Origin: Oscillospiraceae bacterium
GTDB taxonomy: Bacteria > Bacillota > Clostridia > Oscillospirales > Acutalibacteraceae
Direction: 5' to 3'
Length of the DNA: 6,993 bases
Assembly (NCBI GenBank): GCA_029012165.1
Contig: JAQXLO010000142.1
Location: forward strand, 1-6,993
Numbering within the stretch: the stretch's first letter is position 1; every line of letters begins with the position of its first letter. A program made the position numbers and the translations under genes. Below are positions 1-6,318 of this stretch, piece after piece. The notes below the pieces were generated by a model. That model saw only the letters and a list, made by a program, of their open reading frames with translations, did not search any database and was not told the origin of the DNA.

Positions 1-554
1 TTCTTTTCATACGGCAGGACACCCTGATCCTCTCGCTCGCCGATCGTCGCCAGAGAGCGGGAATGGGCTACACGAGTCGTCAACCGAAGAATAACGGGCG
101 TGTCAAAACGCTCGGAGAGCGCATACGCCTTTTTGGTGAAGGCCAAACACTCCTCCGAATCGGAGGGCTCAAGCATCATCGTTTTGGAAGCCATGGCATA
201 GTGACGGGAATCCTGCTCGTTCTGGGAGGAATGCATCCCGGGGTCGTCGGCGACCACGATCACCATACCGGCATTGACGCCCGTATAAGATGCTGTGAAC
301 AGCGGATCGGCCGCAACGTTCAGACCCACATGCTTCATGCCGCAGAAGCTTCTGGCCCCGGCGATTGCGGCGCCGCAGGCAGTCTCCATGGCAACCTTTT
401 CATTCGGCGCCCACTCGCTGTAGATCTCTTCATATGTAGCAGCAAACTCCGTAACCTCTGTACTGGGGGTACCCGGATAACTGGACGCTACACGGCAGCC
501 GCCCTCGTACAAGCCACGGGCGACGGCTTCATTGCCTAACAATAATTTTCTCAA
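1..554 (-). CDS. iorA: Indolepyruvate ferredoxin oxidoreductase alpha subunit, N-terminal part (runs off left edge)
   Basis: IorA is the thiamine-diphosphate subunit of the IorAB enzyme. It oxidatively decarboxylates aryl 2-oxoacids (indolepyruvate and relatives from aromatic amino acid transamination) to acyl-CoA while reducing ferredoxin, in the cytoplasm of anaerobes. I translated the minus strand by hand. The first 184 residues begin MRKLLLGNEAVARG and carry the family's hallmark stretches: SYPGTPSTEV (25-34), WAPNEKVAMET (48-58), MKHVGLNVAADPLF (73-86), VADDPGMHSSQNEQDSRHYA (101-120) and LRLTTRVAHS (157-166). The family is usually around 600 residues, so only the N-terminal pyrimidine-binding region is present; the C-terminal TPP and ferredoxin-like domains lie outside. 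The chosen start is TTG (552-554), because GAGGTG lies 6 bases upstream of it. In-frame GTG and TTG codons 9 and 6 bases upstream are alternatives. It follows the symporter gene by 44 bases. Recognition is confident; the exact substrate range is inferred from the family. Confidence 0.93.
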   Translation of the reverse strand, partial: MRKLLLGNEAVARGLYEGGCRVASSYPGTPSTEVTEFAATYEEIYSEWAPNEKVAMETACGAAIAGARSFCGMKHVGLNVAADPLFTASYTGVNAGMVIVVADDPGMHSSQNEQDSRHYAMASKTMMLEPSDSEECLAFTKKAYALSERFDTPVILRLTTRVAHSRSLATIGEREDQGVLPYEK

Positions 555-586
555 TGTCAACACCTCATTATGTTTTCATTGGGTCT

Positions 587-615
587 ATTATCGCACAATT
601 ATTCTTTTTCTACAA
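587..615 (-). promoter_or_regulatory. Possible weak promoter for iorA
   Basis: Reading the minus strand, TTGTAG (610-615) is followed after 17 bases by GATAAT (587-592), preceded by TGC. The -10 matches 5 of 6 consensus bases but the -35 only 3 of 6. The elements lie across the symporter stop codon, and a start near 580 would give a leader of about 25 bases before the iorA TTG. It could give iorA its own transcription, or iorA may simply be read through from the symporter promoter. This is a pattern match only. Confidence 0.3.
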
Positions 616-2122
616 TAGCTTTATAGAAAAATTCTTGCGTTGTTTCATCTTTTTTCGACTTAAAGAGCGCAGAACCGATGAAACAAAGGGCAATGGAGAG
701 TACCATGGCAATGCAGGCAAACAGCGGACCCTGCTTGGAGAGGTAGACCACACGCTCTGCTTCTACGCCGCAAAGGGTCAGAATTTTGCTGACCGCAGGG
801 ATCAGCGCTGTCAGGAAGCCGGCCATGACGCCGCACCATGCGCCGCCCTTGGTCAACTTTTTGTAGTACAGCGCCAGCACATAGGGTGCCAGGAAGGAGC
901 CGGAAATGATGCCCCAAGAATAGCTCATCATGTCGAGGATGGGCGTTTTGGTGTTGGCGACCACATAGGACATGATGATGAACAGTACGCAGAGAACCTT
1001 GGTAAGGTTACGCACTTTTTTGTCCTCCATGGGACGGATGGAGCGGATGAAATCCATAGAAAGCGTGGAGCTTGCCGTCAGCGTGATGGAACAAAGCGTC
1101 GAAACAGACGCCGCAATCAACAGCATCAGCACAATGCCCAGCAGTACGGTGGGCAGATGGCTGTCCTTGAGCATATTGGGAACGATGTAGTCCTGTGCAG
1201 GTGTGCCGAAGGAGTTGATCTCGTCCATGGTGTAGAACCGATGGCAAAGAGAACCGATAAAGTAGCCGCCGCCGGCAACCAAAACCGCAAACACGGTGGA
1301 GATCAGAATACCACGCTTCGCCTGCTTGTCATCCTTGATGCCGAAATATTTCTGCACCATCTGCGGCAGACCCCATGTGCCGAACGAAGTCATCAGCACC
1401 GTGGCCATCAAGCCGACCCACTGGGATGCGCCGAGTTTCGGCAAACCTTCTGCCGTCTTTGCGTATTCCACAACACCGGCCAGACCGCCGACCTTTTCGC
1501 AGCGAACAACAAAGATAATCAAAAGCGTGACACCGAACATCATGATGATACCCTGCACGAAGTCGGCCCTTGCCTGTGCGAGGTAGCCGCCGAGGACCAG
1601 AAGCAGTGCCGCAAGCACGGCAATAATAATCATGCAGATGGTATCGTCAACGCCGAGAAGCACTTCCGCCACAGAGGCAAGTCCCTTGTAGACGGATGCG
1701 GAATACGGTACCATAAAGATGAAAATGACGATACAGGTAAACAGTTTTAATGCTTTACTGCCATAGCGCATTTCAAAATACTGCGGCATGGTTTTCAGTT
1801 TCAGCCGTGCGGAGACATCTCTTGTGCGGCGTGCAAGAACCTTCCACGCCAAATATGAACCGAACACTGCGTTGCCGAGACCTGCAAGCACGCCCCAAAG
1901 ACCGTAGCTCAGACCGGTGCCGCCTGCATAACCGACAAACATGACCGCCGAAAAATACGCCGTGCCGTAGGAAAGCGCCGACAACCATGCGCCCGCCTGT
2001 CGTCCGCCCACGGTGAAGTCGGCGATGCTCTTGGATTTGCGGCCCGTCCAGATTCCGACGCCGATAATCAACAGAAGGTACACACCGAGGGTTGCCCAAA
2101 TACCGATTTGCTGTGTTGACAT
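599..2122 (-). CDS. Sodium:solute symporter (SSS family), substrate unknown
   Basis: This 507-residue integral membrane protein belongs to the sodium:solute symporter family (PutP/PanF-like), which imports a small solute with Na+. The N-terminus has the typical first membrane helix (about 8-25) and then DFTVGGRQAGAWLSALSY (35-52), matching the family's loop and second helix where Na+ and substrate contacts are made. Many hydrophobic segments follow across the whole length, consistent with about 13 helices, and the C-terminus is charged and cytoplasmic (KSKKDETTQEF). Length is normal for the family. ATG at 2120-2122 is supported by AAGGAGAG about 6-7 bases upstream. It has its own near-consensus promoter and is separated from araB by a terminator, so it is probably not part of the araB unit. 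It precedes iorA by 44 bases. Family members carry amino acids, sugars, pantothenate, carboxylates and more, so I do not name a substrate. An aromatic or branched amino acid or oxoacid would fit the iorA neighbour, but that is speculation. Confidence 0.9.
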   Translation of the reverse strand: MSTQQIGIWATLGVYLLLIIGVGIWTGRKSKSIADFTVGGRQAGAWLSALSYGTAYFSAVMFVGYAGGTGLSYGLWGVLAGLGNAVFGSYLAWKVLARRTRDVSARLKLKTMPQYFEMRYGSKALKLFTCIVIFIFMVPYSASVYKGLASVAEVLLGVDDTICMIIIAVLAALLLVLGGYLAQARADFVQGIIMMFGVTLLIIFVVRCEKVGGLAGVVEYAKTAEGLPKLGASQWVGLMATVLMTSFGTWGLPQMVQKYFGIKDDKQAKRGILISTVFAVLVAGGGYFIGSLCHRFYTMDEINSFGTPAQDYIVPNMLKDSHLPTVLLGIVLMLLIAASVSTLCSITLTASSTLSMDFIRSIRPMEDKKVRNLTKVLCVLFIIMSYVVANTKTPILDMMSYSWGIISGSFLAPYVLALYYKKLTKGGAWCGVMAGFLTALIPAVSKILTLCGVEAERVVYLSKQGPLFACIAMVLSIALCFIGSALFKSKKDETTQEFFYKAIVEKE

Positions 2123-2152
2123 TTTTCTCTCTCCTTTACCGCTTTAAAGCTT

Positions 2153-2168
2153 TTACTTGTTAAAGTAA
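2153..2168. promoter_or_regulatory. Inverted repeat at the symporter transcription start, possible operator
   Basis: TTACTT (2153-2158) and AAGTAA (2163-2168) form a perfect 6-base inverted repeat with a GTTA centre. It begins 5 bases downstream of the -10 hexamer (2173-2178), so it covers the expected transcription start (about 2166), where a repressor would block initiation. A separate perfect 10-base palindrome, GCTTTAAAGC, lies next to it at 2141-2150. No regulator gene is in view, and AT-rich leaders produce short palindromes by chance. Confidence 0.35.
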
Positions 2169-2172
2169 TTCT

Positions 2173-2201
2173 ATTCTACACGATATATAGTTCCTTGTCA
2201 A
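2173..2201 (-). promoter_or_regulatory. Sigma-A type promoter for the symporter gene
   Basis: On the minus strand a perfect -35 TTGACA (2196-2201) is followed by a 17-base spacer and TAGAAT (2173-2178), which differs from TATAAT at one position. Spacing is optimal. A start near 2166 gives a leader of about 44 bases that contains the AAGGAGAG ribosome binding site. The promoter lies just downstream of the araB terminator, which marks a new transcription unit. Confidence 0.85.
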
Positions 2202-2219
2202 TCTTTTTTCATAAACAAT

Positions 2220-2233
2220 CGCAATATTTTGCG
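2220..2233. repeat. Short inverted repeat upstream of the symporter -35
   Basis: CGCAA (2220-2224) and TTGCG (2229-2233) form a perfect 5-base inverted repeat around TATT. It sits about 19 bases upstream of the -35 hexamer, where an activator could bind. It does not match the repeat at the transcription start. Evidence for function is weak. Confidence 0.2.
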
Positions 2234-2243
2234 CTATACGGCA

Positions 2244-2280
2244 AAAAAACGACGCCCCTCCAGCAGAGACGTCGTTTTTT
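2244..2280 (-). terminator. Intrinsic terminator after araB
   Basis: Perfect 11-base arms AAAAAACGACG (2244-2254) and CGTCGTTTTTT (2270-2280). In minus-strand RNA the stem extends inward by five more pairs, including two G-U wobbles (UCUCU against AGGGG), leaving a GCUGG loop. It is followed by a run of seven U. The same inner positions would be A-C mismatches in plus-strand RNA, so the structure favours minus-strand transcripts. It starts 15 bases after the araB stop codon. Confidence 0.9.
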
Positions 2281-2295
2281 CAGCATATGTTGTTT

Positions 2296-3954
2296 TTATT
2301 CGGCGGCAAGCTTTTTCAGACGCTTCATCACGTTGTTTTCTCCACGTCCGAAATAGTCGTGCAAAAGTTTATATTCCGCAAACAGTTTGTCATAGACTGC
2401 ACTGTTTTCAGGGTTGGGATAGTACACGGTGTCCTTGACCTTGCCCATGGTTTCCGCCGCCTGATAGACGTCGTCGTAGCCGCCGTTCTCCGCCCCTGCC
2501 GCAACAGCGCCGAAAATTGCAGAACCCAAAGCGCCGCCCTGCGCACTGCCAGCGATCTTGATGGGCATCTTGATAACATCGGCATAGATCTGCATCGTCA
2601 TCGGATCCTTTTGCGAAATGCCGCCTGCGGCATAGAAGGTGTCCACGGGAACACCCTGATCCCGGAAGGTTTCGATAATCATACGGGTGCCGTATGCCGT
2701 CGCTTCGATGAGCGCACGGTAAATATCCTCCGCCTTGGTTTGGAGCGTCATGCCGAGAATCATACCCGTCAGCTCCGTATCCACCAGCACGGAACGGTTG
2801 CCGTTCCACCAATCGAGAGCAACCAGACCCGACTCGCCGGGCTTTTTGCTCTCGCACTTTTTGCGCAGGAGCTTGTGAATATTGATTCCCTGCGCTTTCG
2901 CCTCGTCATAGTAGCTTGCGGGCAGGCAGTTGTCAATAAACCACTGGAAATGGTCGCCCACGCAGCCTTGTCCTGCTTCATAACCGAAGAATCCGGGCAT
3001 AATGCCGTCCTCGACAACGCCGCAAATACCCTTGACCTGCACTTCTTTTTTGCCCAGCATCATGTGGCAGGTGGAGGTGCCCATGATGGCAAGCATCTCC
3101 CCTTCCCGGTGAATACCCACAGCGGGAACAAAAATGTGTGCGTCGATCACGCCCACAGCTACGGATGTGCCGGCTTTCAGACCTGTCAGTGCTGCGCCGG
3201 CTGCGTTGATCTCGCCTGCCTTGGCGCCCAGAGGGAGAATATCCCGGCTGAACTTTTCGTCGATCACATTTTCCAGTCTGGGATCAAGCGCTTTAAAGTA
3301 TTCCTTGGACGGAAATCCCGTCTTTTTGTTCCACATCGCCTTGTACCCGGCACAGCAGGCGTTCCGGGTCTCCTTGCCCGTCATCTGCCAGATGATCCAG
3401 TCTGCCGCCTCGATGAAGCGATCCGCTTTATTGTAGATTTCCGGCGCTTCACGCAAGACCTGCCACACCTTCGGGATCGCCCACTCGGAGGAGATCTTGC
3501 CGCCGTAATTCTGCAGCCACGGTTCGTTGCGTGCCACGGCAACTTCATTCATCTTGTCCGCCAGATCCTGCGCAGCATGGTGTTTCCAAAGCTTTACATA
3601 GGCATGGGGTTCGTCTTTGTATTCTTCCAAAAAGCAAAGCGGTGTGCCGTCCGCAAGTACGGGAAGGACGGTGCAGGCCGTAAAGTCCACACCTACGCCA
3701 ATCACATCCTCAGCCGATACGCCGGCTTGTTCCATGACCTGCGGGATGGTGATCTTCACCACGTCCAGATAGTCCTGCGGGTGCTGCAATGCCCAATCGG
3801 CTTTCAGCTTTTTACCGCAGGGGATCGCCGTGTCCATTACGGCATGGGGATAGTCATACACAGCGGACGCCAGTTCCTCGCCCGTCTGCACATTTACAAG
3901 CAGCGCTCTGCCGGAAAGCGTGCCGAAATCCAGACCGATCGAATATTTTGCCAC
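2296..3954 (-). CDS. araB: L-ribulokinase
   Basis: AraB phosphorylates L-ribulose to L-ribulose 5-phosphate with ATP, the second step of L-arabinose catabolism, in the cytoplasm. The 552-residue product is a complete FGGY-family kinase. It has the N-terminal nucleotide-binding motif IGLDFGTLSGRALLV (6-20), DFTACTVLPV (90-99), the probable catalytic Asp in GVIDAHIFVPAVG (D271), MGTSTCHM (291-298), NGNRSVLVD (384-392), the second FGGY signature YAAGGISQKDPMTMQIYAD (441-459) and GGALGSAIFGA (473-483). Length and these motifs fit ribulokinase (about 550-570) rather than xylulokinase (about 490-500). The start is GTG (3952-3954), with AAGGAGG (3962-3968) 7 bases upstream overlapping the stop codon of the DUF4364 gene, which implies translational coupling. 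I see no convincing promoter in the 12-base gap or just upstream. araA and araD are absent from the window. A strong terminator follows. Confidence 0.93.
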   Translation of the reverse strand: MAKYSIGLDFGTLSGRALLVNVQTGEELASAVYDYPHAVMDTAIPCGKKLKADWALQHPQDYLDVVKITIPQVMEQAGVSAEDVIGVGVDFTACTVLPVLADGTPLCFLEEYKDEPHAYVKLWKHHAAQDLADKMNEVAVARNEPWLQNYGGKISSEWAIPKVWQVLREAPEIYNKADRFIEAADWIIWQMTGKETRNACCAGYKAMWNKKTGFPSKEYFKALDPRLENVIDEKFSRDILPLGAKAGEINAAGAALTGLKAGTSVAVGVIDAHIFVPAVGIHREGEMLAIMGTSTCHMMLGKKEVQVKGICGVVEDGIMPGFFGYEAGQGCVGDHFQWFIDNCLPASYYDEAKAQGINIHKLLRKKCESKKPGESGLVALDWWNGNRSVLVDTELTGMILGMTLQTKAEDIYRALIEATAYGTRMIIETFRDQGVPVDTFYAAGGISQKDPMTMQIYADVIKMPIKIAGSAQGGALGSAIFGAVAAGAENGGYDDVYQAAETMGKVKDTVYYPNPENSAVYDKLFAEYKLLHDYFGRGENNVMKRLKKLAAE

Positions 3955-3966
3955 AAGAATTCCTCC

Positions 3967-4521
3967 TTAAAGAATTAAAGATGCAAGGATCTCGGAGTAG
4001 ATTTTGACCGGATCCTTGAGATAGTTGTCCTTCATGCGGGTGGCCTGTGCCATATCCGCCGCATAAACCGTCAGGCGCATCAATGCGTCGTTCGGTGCGC
4101 CGACACAGATGACCACGTTAAATCCACTGCCATTGGGCACGATCTGTACGTCGTTTTCCTTGGCGTTTTTTTGCCGGGAGATGGCCGCAAGTCCTGCCGA
4201 GAGCGCCTTTTCCCGAACGGATTTCGGCACCAGCGGCGACAGTTCCCACGCCACATTTTGACCGGACTGCGTCAAAACCAGCCGTTCCTCGCCCTCGTCT
4301 GTATATTCCGCAGAAATATTGCCCATGCGAATCAGCTCGGAGATCGCTTCGCTGACGTCAAAATAGTTGGCGAACCCGTGTTCCTGAAACACCGTCCGCA
4401 AAGTTTCGCCGGAGATGGGGTCCAGCTTGGTGAGCATATAGCAGATCAGTGCACGGATCTCTGTGGTGTTGACCAGCCCGCCGAACTCCACGCCGGAACG
4501 GAATGCATCGTATTCTTCCAA
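3967..4521 (-). CDS. DUF4364 family protein, probable winged-helix
   Basis: This 184-residue protein of unknown function resembles the DUF4364 family of Clostridia. That call rests on the overall pattern as I remember it: an N-terminal stretch EIRALICYMLTKLD (about 21-34), then an NYFDVSEAISELIRMGNI region (about 52-69), then LVLTQSGQNVAWELSPLVP (about 81-99). The first 100 residues read like a winged helix-turn-helix: three helices, a two-strand wing with the acidic turn TDEGEE, and LTxxG as in many regulators. The C-terminal half (about 115-184) predicts a mixed alpha/beta region. No catalytic motif is evident. The start is TTG (4519-4521), preceded by GGAG 8 bases upstream inside the previous gene, and the stop of that gene is only 2 bases away. 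A DNA-binding role is inferred from the fold resemblance only. Whether it acts on araB, 12 bases downstream, is unknown. Confidence 0.75.
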   Translation of the reverse strand: MEEYDAFRSGVEFGGLVNTTEIRALICYMLTKLDPISGETLRTVFQEHGFANYFDVSEAISELIRMGNISAEYTDEGEERLVLTQSGQNVAWELSPLVPKSVREKALSAGLAAISRQKNAKENDVQIVPNGSGFNVVICVGAPNDALMRLTVYAADMAQATRMKDNYLKDPVKIYSEILASLIL

Positions 4522-4523
4522 AA

Positions 4524-5015
4524 TTATTGCTCCTTATCCTGTTGTTTCCAAGGCTTGCCGAATCTGCCGCGATGGAGCATTTCATCCGTCACAAAGCTTT
4601 CGCCGCTGAATCGACTGCCCCAAAGATTTGCCCATCCCTCACAGTATAGCGCATAGTAGGAAATATCCTTTTCCTTGCGGTAGCGGCACAGCGGCGGGAA
4701 ATTGCACCAAATCACAGAGGGCAATGCAATCACAAAGGGCCAAATCGGTCCGAGGACGATGGACTGAATGGTGTGTCCGTACTCATGGATGCGGGTATCA
4801 TGGAGCCATTCCCCAGTACGATCGGCGTTGACAAAAATGAAAATGCCGAGAGACACACCGCCGAAGGGTTTGTCCGTCTGCACATAGGTGACGAAAGCAT
4901 TGTGAAAGCGGTCGTGCCTGCACGTTTTGCGCATCACCAAAAAGGCGATCAAGCCGACAAGGTTTTGGGGCAGACCCCATGTAAACTGCAAAAGATAGAA
5001 CAGAAACTTCTTCAT
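4524..5015 (-). CDS. Uncharacterised membrane protein with HEYGH zinc-peptidase-like motif
   Basis: This 163-residue protein has no function I can name. It has a hydrophobic N-terminal segment (about 4-28), then a polar region with SLGIFIFVN (55-63), then RIHEYGHTIQS (75-85), in which H77-E78-x-x-H81 matches the zincin HExxH motif. A second hydrophobic segment (about 85-105, IVLGPIWPFVIALPSVIW) follows, then YYALYCEGWANLWG (120-133). In that stretch E126 could be the third zinc ligand, as in gluzincins, where a glutamate sits on a helix near an A-[DN] pair. The ligand assignment is inference. I prefer ATG at 5013-5015 because AGGAG (5023-5027) sits 7 bases ahead. An upstream in-frame ATG (5028-5030) overlaps the rlmH stop as ATGA and would add MRRGI but has no good ribosome binding site. 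The gene sits between rlmH and the DUF4364 gene, almost without gaps. It could be a peptidase or a catalytically idle membrane protein. Confidence 0.7.
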   Translation of the reverse strand: MKKFLFYLLQFTWGLPQNLVGLIAFLVMRKTCRHDRFHNAFVTYVQTDKPFGGVSLGIFIFVNADRTGEWLHDTRIHEYGHTIQSIVLGPIWPFVIALPSVIWCNFPPLCRYRKEKDISYYALYCEGWANLWGSRFSGESFVTDEMLHRGRFGKPWKQQDKEQ

Positions 5016-5022
5016 GATCCCT

Positions 5023-5027
5023 CTCCT
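5023..5027 (-). promoter_or_regulatory. Ribosome binding site deciding the start of the HEYGH gene
   Basis: AGGAG lies 7 bases upstream of the ATG at 5013-5015 and overlaps the last base of the rlmH stop codon region. It falls inside the reading frame if the upstream ATG (5028-5030) were used, which argues for the downstream start. Confidence 0.6.
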
Positions 5028-5509
5028 CATTTATGGTACTTGCCGCCGTGACTGATTTGAAACGCACGGTACAGCTGCTCCAAAAGCATCACCCTTGCCA
5101 GCTGATGCGGAAAAGTCATGGGTGACATGGACAAGCGCATATGCGATTGACGCTTTATGCTGTCCGACAGTCCAAAGGAGCTGCCGATAATAAATACGGC
5201 ACATCCGGTGCCCGACACCGCCGTTTTTTCAAGTTCCGCACTGAACTGTTCAGAGGAAAGCATCTTTCCCTCGATACACAGGGAAAAGACCTTTGCCGAC
5301 GGCGGAATCTGCTTGAGGATTTCATCCGCTTCCCTTTGCAGTGCATCTTCGATCTGCGACGCAGAAGGATTGTCCGGCAAGCGGTACGGTGTCAGCTCTA
5401 CGATCTGCAAGCGGCAGAAGGATTGCAGGCGCTTCTGATACTCGCCGCAGGCCTGCCGCAGATACTCCTCCTTCAGTTTGCCCAAAACGATCAGGCGAAC
5501 CGTCATCAT
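5027..5509 (-). CDS. rlmH: 23S rRNA pseudouridine-1915 N3-methyltransferase
   Basis: RlmH is a small SPOUT-class (alpha/beta-knot) methyltransferase that uses S-adenosylmethionine to methylate pseudouridine 1915 in helix 69 of 23S rRNA on assembled 70S ribosomes. The 160-residue product has the usual length (about 155-160). It shows the knot motifs IIGSSFGLS (107-115) and LSMSPMTFPHQLARVMLLEQ (126-145), followed by LYRAF and a C-terminal GGKYHK, whose Tyr-His pair is typical of the family. The first of two tandem ATG codons (5507-5509) overlaps the stop of the upstream hydrolase gene as ATGA; the second ATG (5504-5506) is also possible. GGAG lies about 11 bases upstream. The stop TGA (5027-5029) lies beside the next gene. 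Placement after a YycJ-type hydrolase is common in Firmicutes. Confidence 0.96.
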   Translation of the reverse strand: MMTVRLIVLGKLKEEYLRQACGEYQKRLQSFCRLQIVELTPYRLPDNPSASQIEDALQREADEILKQIPPSAKVFSLCIEGKMLSSEQFSAELEKTAVSGTGCAVFIIGSSFGLSDSIKRQSHMRLSMSPMTFPHQLARVMLLEQLYRAFQISHGGKYHK

Positions 5510-6291
5510 AAAATCATCATCTCCGCATTCGAGCCTGCAACGGACAGCAGATAGTCACTGCCCTGCCGTGCGCCGCTCAGGGTCATCTCCGAAAAAGTGG
5601 TCTGATACGCCAGCGCAGGCATATTATTGTCCCGGCTCAGGTGCGCAAGGCAGAATCGTGTCGTGCCGCTTTCCAAAAGCCGCACCGCTGTTTCTGCACA
5701 TACATCGTTGGATAAATGTCCGAGATCAGAGAGAATGCGCCGCTTGATGGCGTAGGGATAGGGACCGTTTTGAAGCATCCCAATGTCATGATTCGATTCC
5801 AACAGCACAAGATCGCTGCCCGATATCGCATTTAGTATTTCCTCTGTAATGATTCCTGTGTCGGTTGCAACGGAAATCTTTCTGCCGTCCGCCGTCTGTA
5901 CACTGTAGCCGAAAGGTTCCCTGGCATCGTGGGAAATGGAAAACGGGCGGACATACATCCCGCCGACCTCCATGCCGTCCTTGCCGATGGGGGAAACGGA
6001 AAACTTTCCGTTGAGCACATTGGCATCCTCCAAGGCAGACAAGGTACCGTGCGAAGCGTAAACCGGTATATTTTCTTTGGAAGCAAATACACGCAGACCG
6101 CTGACGTGGTCTGTGTGCTCGTGGGTGACGAAGATCGCCGCAATGGAGGAAAGCGGCACTCCGATCGACTCCAGTCCCTCCCGAACCTTTTTGGCGCTCA
6201 CGCCGCAGTCAATCAAAATGCCGCCCTGCGCTGTGCCGATATATGTACAATTTCCTCGGCTTGAGGAGTACAAAGAACAAAACCTTGCCAT
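5506..6291 (-). CDS. MBL-fold metallohydrolase, YycJ/WalJ/VicX family
   Basis: This 261-residue cytoplasmic metallo-beta-lactamase-fold protein is of the YycJ/WalJ type. Relatives are exonuclease-like or otherwise poorly defined enzymes, often linked to the WalRK cell-wall two-component system and to DNA replication or repair phenotypes. It begins with SLYSSSRGNCTYI (6-18), close to the family's usual SGSxGN start. The metal-binding motif THEHTDH (56-62) follows, then SHDA (H121), ATDTG (D144), LESNHD (164-169), LGHLSN (H192) and LAHLSRDNN (H217), so the metal site looks intact. ATG at 6289-6291 has GAGG 7 bases upstream (6299-6302). The stop overlaps the rlmH start by 4 bases. No walR or walK gene is in the window: the gene upstream is murA, so the usual Bacillus wal operon context is missing here. 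Confidence 0.93.
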   Translation of the reverse strand: MARFCSLYSSSRGNCTYIGTAQGGILIDCGVSAKKVREGLESIGVPLSSIAAIFVTHEHTDHVSGLRVFASKENIPVYASHGTLSALEDANVLNGKFSVSPIGKDGMEVGGMYVRPFSISHDAREPFGYSVQTADGRKISVATDTGIITEEILNAISGSDLVLLESNHDIGMLQNGPYPYAIKRRILSDLGHLSNDVCAETAVRLLESGTTRFCLAHLSRDNNMPALAYQTTFSEMTLSGARQGSDYLLSVAGSNAEMMIL

Positions 6292-6318
6292 GAAAGAACC
6301 TCACTGTTGAATTGCGAA

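Noticed and set aside
63..539. A 158-codon open frame on the plus strand at the left edge
   Set aside because: The minus strand codes for the IorA N-terminus with many conserved stretches over the same interval.
554..1750. A 398-codon open frame on the plus strand, antisense to the symporter gene
   Set aside because: The product is His/Gln/Arg-rich, typical of the complement of hydrophobic codons in a membrane protein. The minus strand encodes an unmistakable symporter with promoter and ribosome binding site.
2287..3978. A 563-codon open frame on the plus strand, antisense to almost all of araB
   Set aside because: The translation has no recognisable motifs and is rich in His, Arg, Cys and Gln, as expected for the complement of a biased coding frame. 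There is no ribosome binding site before its ATG, and the opposite strand encodes a clear AraB with all family motifs.
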